Shown here piece after piece: positions 23,651-27,828 of a stretch of DNA of 27,828 bases. The notes under the pieces were generated by a model. It was not told where the DNA came from. It made no database searches and saw only the letters and a program-made list of their open reading frames with translations. This stretch comes from a virus: IMG/VR virus record IMGVR_UViG_3300006802_000425, positions 1 through 27,828 of that record, one strand, 5' to 3'. Position numbers and translations under genes: made by a program. How positions within the stretch are numbered: position 1 is the stretch's first letter; every line of letters starts with the position of its first letter.

Positions 23651-23909
23651 CTGTGTTTCCTGTGTCTCTGTGATTTACATTCTTGCGGTCACCGCCAAAT
23701 ATTCTATCCCAATTGTCGTTATACTTTTGCTGATCTACTGGGCGATATTGACTGCCTTTACCTGCGGCACTGCTTTTATATCTATGTGCTGGCTTTTCTA
23801 ATTCTTCACTAATATCTCGTGCTTGTTTAAGTGCATTATTAGTGTTGATTGTTTTTTCATTCTTTACCCATTGTGTACTGCCTTTCTCTGGTACTTTACT
23901 TTTCTGCAT
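23619..23909 (-). CDS. Small hydrophilic phage protein with GKG...RPVD...WDRIFG motif
   Basis: The protein is 96 residues, highly hydrophilic and without membrane segments. Residues 50-72 read GKGSQYRPVDQQKY followed by NDNWDRIFG. From memory, this GKG-x-x-RPV-x(n)-Y-x-x-x-[WY]-DRIFG pattern recurs in small proteins of many phages, including marine ones, whose function is not established. The C-terminus is rich in Asp, Asn and Lys and probably disordered. AGGAATAAGAT precedes the ATG at good spacing. The next gene overlaps its 3' end by 32 bp. A DNA-binding or early regulatory role is possible but not shown. Confidence 0.7.
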   Translation of the reverse strand: MQKSKVPEKGSTQWVKNEKTINTNNALKQARDISEELEKPAHRYKSSAAGKGSQYRPVDQQKYNDNWDRIFGGDRKNVNHRDTGNTDDSKDTKDNL

Positions 23910-23918
23910 ATCTTATTC

Positions 23919-24122
23919 CTATAACAGTATATTCTTTTGTTTATTGCGTGGTTCTATTTCATTACCATAACCTGATAACAATAATAATATTGCGGCAATG
24001 AGCCACCATGGTGAAATTAGTTGAAGCATACAACCCCACAGTACGCTGAGTCCTGTGAGTGTAAGCGTGTTGAATATATTTGTTTTGTGACTACTTTCTT
24101 TATTAAAGTCTGGCATCTTCAT
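23919..24122 (-). CDS. Small two-helix membrane protein
   Basis: The 67-residue protein has two adjacent hydrophobic stretches, about residues 17-36 and 38-53, separated by a short SPWW turn, with a charged N-terminus and a basic, Asn-rich C-terminus. This layout is compatible with a hairpin membrane protein such as a class II-like holin, but no lysozyme or spanin gene is adjacent and no family was recognised. The start codon lies inside the 37-bp repeat (GAGGAATAAAGAT then ATG), giving a good ribosome-binding site. Before the glycosyltransferase was inserted, this gene would have followed the methyltransferase directly. Function remains open. Confidence 0.65.
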   Translation of the reverse strand: MKMPDFNKESSHKTNIFNTLTLTGLSVLWGCMLQLISPWWLIAAILLLLSGYGNEIEPRNKQKNILL

Positions 24123-24155
24123 ATCTTTATTCCTCTATAAACCATTCTTCAGGCA
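24119..24155 (-). repeat. 37-bp direct repeat, copy 1 (glycosyltransferase 3' end)
   Basis: This is a perfect copy of 24764-24800, offset by 645 bp. It encodes the end of the glycosyltransferase (EEWFIEE, stop), the ribosome-binding segment GAGGAAT, and the true ATG start of the small membrane protein at 24122. Confidence 0.95.
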
Positions 24156-24750
24156 AAATTGCTCTTTTATCTAACATTTGTTTTTTTGCTTGTGCATATA
24201 CAGTCTTTCTGTGAGTTCTATCCTTAAACATTAAACTGCCTACATCTTGACTTTGTTCACGCAGAAATACTGTGTGCAGCATTTGCGTTCTTATACCCTG
24301 ATCATTACACTGTTTAGCCCAGTCAATATCTTCTAGAGCAAGCAATGCCTCATCTTGATAAGGTATATCTTTATTAGCGATAACATACAGTTGACTTATT
24401 TCTGTAGTATCACTCCAATGATGGACACCATCATCCCAACCTGTGCTGTTATACCTTAGTATGCCCATCTTGTGATTACTGTTTAATGTATACACACTAT
24501 TAAATACAGGATTCTTTAACCATTCACCTGTAAGATAACGATGAGGATAAAGTGTGATGTCATCATCAGCCATTATCAAGTAGGTTCTGTTTGATTCTTT
24601 GTAATCCTTAATAATCCTGTTGCGGCCCACAGCAGGTAGATAGCCTGTATTATCCCATAATACAGTTTCCCAACCCTGCGCTTGCCACCAAGCAACAGTT
24701 TTGTTTGTGATATGCGCTCTACCTTCATGTGTAAGCAAATCTATACGCAT
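24127..24750 (-). CDS. GT-A-like glycosyltransferase
   Basis: The 207-residue protein looks like a small nucleotide-sugar-dependent glycosyltransferase of the GT-A fold. A GRNRII segment (42-47) is followed by a hydrophobic strand ending in MADDDITLYP (60-69), the DxD-type metal and nucleotide-sugar site. LEDIDW (139-144) fits the acidic acceptor or catalytic-base region. The RN...DDDI pattern recalls the glycosyltransferases associated with phage DNA base hypermodification, but no TET/JBP dioxygenase or nucleotide-modifying gene is present, so a DNA, capsid or host-surface acceptor are all possible. The ATG at 24750 is fixed by an in-frame stop just upstream. It has no close Shine-Dalgarno and may rely on reinitiation from a 5-codon ORF. 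It ends LPEEWFIEE, like the preceding methyltransferase, and lies between 37-bp repeats, suggesting it was inserted as a unit. Confidence 0.65.
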   Translation of the reverse strand: MRIDLLTHEGRAHITNKTVAWWQAQGWETVLWDNTGYLPAVGRNRIIKDYKESNRTYLIMADDDITLYPHRYLTGEWLKNPVFNSVYTLNSNHKMGILRYNSTGWDDGVHHWSDTTEISQLYVIANKDIPYQDEALLALEDIDWAKQCNDQGIRTQMLHTVFLREQSQDVGSLMFKDRTHRKTVYAQAKKQMLDKRAILPEEWFIEE

Positions 24751-24763
24751 TATAATTTATTAC

Positions 24764-24800
24764 TCATATCTTTATTCCTCTATAAACCATTCTTCAGGCA
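24764..24800 (-). repeat. 37-bp direct repeat, copy 2 (methyltransferase 3' end)
   Basis: The 37 bases are identical to 24119-24155. They encode the last codons of the methyltransferase tail (EEWFIEE), its stop, the GAGGAAT ribosome-binding segment and an ATGA start. Here that ATG opens only a 5-codon ORF (MSNKL) ending in TAATG, which overlaps the glycosyltransferase start. With copy 1 it brackets the glycosyltransferase gene exactly. Confidence 0.95.
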
Positions 24801-26055
24801 GTTTGTGGCCTGCTGTATCTGTTTTCTCTTTCCAGGCTTGTATGCGTGTGTTAGCAATCTTTACATAAGCAGGGTCTAACTCACAACCTGTGAATTCACA
24901 GCCTAACTCAACTGCCGCCATACCTGTGCTTCCTGAGCCTGTGAATGGATCTAATACTTTACCGCCCTGTGGTGTGACTAACTTGATGAGATAACGCATA
25001 AGTGCTACTGGCTTAACGGTGGGGTGGTTGTTGCCTAACATAGTAGATTTACGCTTTTCTATAAATGTTTTTTTGCTTGGATCACATTTACTATGATCGT
25101 TAGTACCATTTATTGTTTTCTTACAATCATCACAGAAGGGTGTTTTACCCATTACATTTATACCGTGTGTTTCATTCTTGCCCAAGTCTTTGTTATGCTC
25201 TTCAGGTGGTGCTTCAAACCCACAGTGGCGTTCTGCTCTGCTCACTTTAGGACAATAAAAGAACTTTTGGTAGCCTTCTACTTCACCTAACACATTTGAG
25301 GGGAATCTACCTTGTTCATTGGTCGTTGTTTCACCTTGCCATTTGTTGGGATCTTGTTGATTGAACTCCAATCTGTCCATCCCGTTTGCTGGGTATGTTA
25401 GTGTTTCACTTTCAACCCTCGTAGCATCAATATTGAGTGCTCCAACACCGTGCTTTAACACATTGGCTATGGTGCTGCCTTTCATTGGCTTGCGGGCCAT
25501 CACTATGGGCTCGTGTGCTGGTTTTAGTGCTGTTTTCCAACCAGCCCATTCTGATTCTATAGGTGGTGATTTGGCATTACATAATCTATCACATTGACTT
25601 GGAGGATATGTCATATTAGCATCACATTCAATACAATAAGGAGTAGTATGATTGACACTATTCTTTACTGCTCTTGTATCTGCGTGTTTATGTTTATGAT
25701 ATGTGTATTTCTTATCCTTTCCTTCTCTTTTGTCTATGCCTTTGCCCACATCCTGTGCTTTAGGAAAGCCTGAACTATACAACCACATAAGTTGATCACG
25801 GATCTCAAATCCTACACCTTCTATGTTGGTTGCTAAGTGATGATAAGTTCTTGCGGCACTAAAGGCCAATAAGAAGCCACCTGGCTTAAGCACTCTAAAA
25901 CATTCTTGCCAAGTCTCTACTGCTCCGGTGTTCTTGTCCCATTCTTTGGCTAAGAACTCTATACCATATGGTGGGTCTGTGACAATGCTGTCAAAATGAT
26001 TGTCTGGGTAAGACTTTAATATATCTATATTGTTGCCATTTATTACTTTATACAT
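24772..26055 (-). CDS. DNA methyltransferase (DPPY type) with cysteine clusters
   Basis: This is a 427-residue site-specific DNA amino-methyltransferase of the beta class. DPPYG (residues 27-31) precedes HPTVKPVALMRYL (344-356) and the SAM-binding LDPFTGSGSTG (368-378). Middle-region segments GRFPSNVL (249-256) and FFYCPKVSRAERH (265-277) are typical of a family common in phages. Two cysteine-rich inserts are notable: C141/C144/C155/C159, and C308/C311/C324 with nearby His. They look like zinc ribbons and may belong to the target-recognition part. The N- and C-terminal catalytic blocks are intact, so the enzyme should be active. The C-terminus is LPEEWFIEE, identical to the end of the glycosyltransferase downstream. 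The recognition sequence is unknown; self-protection or epigenetic regulation are both possible. Confidence 0.9.
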   Translation of the reverse strand: MYKVINGNNIDILKSYPDNHFDSIVTDPPYGIEFLAKEWDKNTGAVETWQECFRVLKPGGFLLAFSAARTYHHLATNIEGVGFEIRDQLMWLYSSGFPKAQDVGKGIDKREGKDKKYTYHKHKHADTRAVKNSVNHTTPYCIECDANMTYPPSQCDRLCNAKSPPIESEWAGWKTALKPAHEPIVMARKPMKGSTIANVLKHGVGALNIDATRVESETLTYPANGMDRLEFNQQDPNKWQGETTTNEQGRFPSNVLGEVEGYQKFFYCPKVSRAERHCGFEAPPEEHNKDLGKNETHGINVMGKTPFCDDCKKTINGTNDHSKCDPSKKTFIEKRKSTMLGNNHPTVKPVALMRYLIKLVTPQGGKVLDPFTGSGSTGMAAVELGCEFTGCELDPAYVKIANTRIQAWKEKTDTAGHKLPEEWFIEE

Positions 26056-26071
26056 ATCTTCATATCTCCTA

Positions 26072-27319
26072 TTAAGCCCTATAAGAACCTGTATTTCTTC
26101 TTATCTGTTGTCCTACCGATTGTATATTTTGTTTAACTGGATATATTCCATTTACCATATAACCTAATGCGTCATTAAAATGTGAAAAGTCTTCAGCACC
26201 ATTCTTTTCCGGTTGGCGTGTACCCTCAATGTATGTATGCTTTTGTAAGCCTTCTATTATTTTACGACACTTAGGATCTATTGTCAAGCGTACTATGCCA
26301 TTAGCACTTTTACAAGCGGCATTTACACTTGCTATACGATCCTTTACTGCTGGATTAATTGAACCTACACGCAATTCAAATCCTGCGTTCTTTAATATGA
26401 TATGATCTGTTATGCCACCTATAGCGGAGGAACGATGTTGTGCTCCGCTTGCATCAGGAAAGCATATAATCTTTCTACCTGGATAACGCATCTGTATTTC
26501 TCGTGCCATCTCTTGTGTATCCGAACCGTATAGTGCTATTTCATCAAATATGTGTATACCTTGTTGATGTTGATATGCTACTACAGCACATAGTGGAAAA
26601 TAGTTAAAGTCCATTCCCACATACAATGGCATACGGTTGTCGTTGGGTAATTCTCTTGTTATTATGTTATGGTCGCCAAACGCATAGTAAATCTGATTCT
26701 CTAATTCTATCCACTCGGCTAGGAACTCTTGTTTGAACTCTCGCTCACCCATTGTTTGGCGTGCATTTTCTATTTCTTCTGGATCAACAATACCACCTTC
26801 GGCTGTGGTGTAAGTATGACATAACCAATCCGGATTGTTTTTATTGTTATGGAAAAGGTCCCACAACCATCCTTTTCCTTTTGGTGTTGATATGATTAGT
26901 GCTGTGCCTCGTTGGTCTGCTAGTGCTGGTCGTATTACTTCATAAAATAATTCTTCAGCACAGTCTGCGGCTTCATCTATTACGCAATGACTTATTGAGA
27001 GTCCTCTTAAACGATCTGGATTGTCAGCGGAACGCAACATTATGATTGAACCATTTACTAACTCTATTTCTAAATTACTTTCGTTTATTTTCTTTACCCA
27101 ACGCTTGTCTAATAACATATTTTTAATTGGCTTCCACATGACTTGGCGACACATACCATGAGTGGGAGCAATATATACGCAGGTCTTATTTGGATGTCTT
27201 GCGGCTTTTGCTAAACTTGCTATGCTCATATAACTTTTACCGCCGCGCCGCGCCGCTACTACACAAGCAAAGCGTTTTCCGGAATTGAGTACATATGCTT
27301 GTTGGTGGGTAAGTTTCAC
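26072..27319 (-). CDS. terL: Terminase large subunit (packaging ATPase/nuclease)
   Basis: This is the motor and nuclease that packages concatemeric DNA into the prohead through the portal. The 415-residue length is normal. The N-terminal ATPase has Walker A AARRGGKS (residues 22-29), Walker B VIDEAAD (113-119) with the catalytic Glu, and a coupling motif ISTPKG (143-148). The C-terminal RNase H-like nuclease shows acidic residues in GMDFNY (D237), FDE (D259-E260), FPDASG (D289) and HFNDALGY (D383), the expected metal-binding set. The start overlaps the upstream methyltransferase stop by 4 bp. No small terminase subunit is seen in the window; it may lie further upstream. Only 16 bp separate it from the next methyltransferase, so all are probably co-transcribed. 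Confidence 0.95.
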   Translation of the reverse strand: MKLTHQQAYVLNSGKRFACVVAARRGGKSYMSIASLAKAARHPNKTCVYIAPTHGMCRQVMWKPIKNMLLDKRWVKKINESNLEIELVNGSIIMLRSADNPDRLRGLSISHCVIDEAADCAEELFYEVIRPALADQRGTALIISTPKGKGWLWDLFHNNKNNPDWLCHTYTTAEGGIVDPEEIENARQTMGEREFKQEFLAEWIELENQIYYAFGDHNIITRELPNDNRMPLYVGMDFNYFPLCAVVAYQHQQGIHIFDEIALYGSDTQEMAREIQMRYPGRKIICFPDASGAQHRSSAIGGITDHIILKNAGFELRVGSINPAVKDRIASVNAACKSANGIVRLTIDPKCRKIIEGLQKHTYIEGTRQPEKNGAEDFSHFNDALGYMVNGIYPVKQNIQSVGQQIRRNTGSYRA

Positions 27320-27828
27320 TTTTCTTCAAACCATTGTTCTGGTAGTGGATTTAATCTACTATTAGCAAATTCCACATAATCAACATCTATATCTGTGCCT
27401 ATACCTTGGAGTCCCATACGCTGTGCTACTGCTACTGTTGTGCCTGTGCCGGCAAAAGGATCAAATACTATACCGTTCTTACAGCCGGACACTTTTATAC
27501 ATTTTTCTACAAGTGCTTCTGGAAATATAGCAGGATGTTTGTTTTTACCTTTTATTTGTTCTGTTATTTTCTTTGTGGCAAGACTTTTATATGTGTAGTG
27601 CCAGCAAGTTGTAGTTGGACGCCAAGTTTTGCCTGTTCTTCTTGCGTTCTTTTCTGGTGTCCCGGTTGCTGAATAAGGCACACCACTACCTTCTAAATCT
27701 ATATCTGTATTACCTTCTGCTGTAAAGTGGAATAAATGTTCCCATCCGTTTTGTAAATATCTTGTGCTGCTTGTGGGTGTTGAGTATCCTCTAACATATC
27801 CATCAATTTCCACTGCCTTTGCCCATAT
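27316..27828 (-). CDS. DNA methyltransferase, beta-class (N4-C/N6-A), 5' end outside window
   Basis: This is the C-terminal part of an S-adenosylmethionine-dependent DNA amino-methyltransferase. The frame stays open to the window edge (codons reading IWAKAVEIDGY), so the GTG at 27813 is probably not the true start and the catalytic DPPY motif should lie outside the window. Visible family features are a WEHLFHF segment, a KHPAIFPEALVEKCI segment (motif X-like) and the SAM-binding motif I FDPFAGTGTT followed by GTDID. DPPY preceding motif I is the order of the beta class. The stop overlaps the terminase start by 4 bp (ATGA), indicating translational coupling. The protein ends LPEQWFEEK, which resembles the ends of two other enzymes in the window. 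The target base and sequence cannot be read. It could protect phage DNA from host restriction. Confidence 0.85.
   Translation of the reverse strand: MWAKAVEIDGYVRGYSTPTSSTRYLQNGWEHLFHFTAEGNTDIDLEGSGVPYSATGTPEKNARRTGKTWRPTTTCWHYTYKSLATKKITEQIKGKNKHPAIFPEALVEKCIKVSGCKNGIVFDPFAGTGTTVAVAQRMGLQGIGTDIDVDYVEFANSRLNPLPEQWFEEK

Overview
This window is a contiguous stretch of an AT-rich tailed-phage genome, very probably an uncultured marine siphovirus-like phage. It carries a complete head and tail morphogenesis module with a lambda-type frameshifted tail chaperone, one long tape measure protein and no tail sheath or baseplate wedge genes. Every supportable gene lies on the minus strand, so the genome reads from high to low coordinates. 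No integrase, repressor, polymerase, tRNA or CRISPR is visible, so lifestyle and host cannot be decided here.

Layout in transcription order. (a) 27828-24127, packaging and modification: a DNA methyltransferase cut by the window edge, the large terminase subunit, a second DNA methyltransferase with cysteine clusters, and a GT-A-like glycosyltransferase. All three modification-type enzymes end in a related 9-residue tail (LPEEWFIEE or LPEQWFEEK). The glycosyltransferase gene sits between two perfect 37-bp direct repeats, like an insertable or excisable one-gene cassette. (b) 24122-23047: five small accessory genes, then a gap with hairpins and a strong terminator. (c) 22848-18320, head and connector: portal (TTG start), scaffold, major capsid protein, adaptor with an EF-hand-like loop, tail terminator. 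(d) 18308-12609, tail: tube protein followed by a terminator or attenuator, small proteins, tail chaperones G and GT joined by a GGGAAAG slippery site, minor tail protein, tape measure, tail-tip proteins, and a GNAT-like protein. (e) 12609-1004, tail tip and adhesion: a J-like protein, a glycine-rich fibre protein, a small virion-like protein behind a candidate late promoter, an 1800-residue fibre, and a beta-propeller protein. (f) 1004-1: small genes including two short lysine-rich ORFs and a coiled-coil/membrane protein.

After the last gene, the left end holds a full-consensus sigma70-type promoter (TTGACA, 16 nt, TATAAT), two hairpins and a 13-bp-stem terminator with no gene between them. 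This is a candidate phage small RNA or attenuated leader of about 150 nt. A 13-bp sequence containing GATAAATA occurs upstream of both the portal operon and the distal-fibre operon and resembles T4-type late promoters.

The most unusual points are the repeat-flanked glycosyltransferase cassette with its shared enzyme tails, and the left-end RNA locus. The frameshift is the best-supported inference that ordinary ORF calling would miss. All functional calls come from reading motifs by eye; no database search was run.
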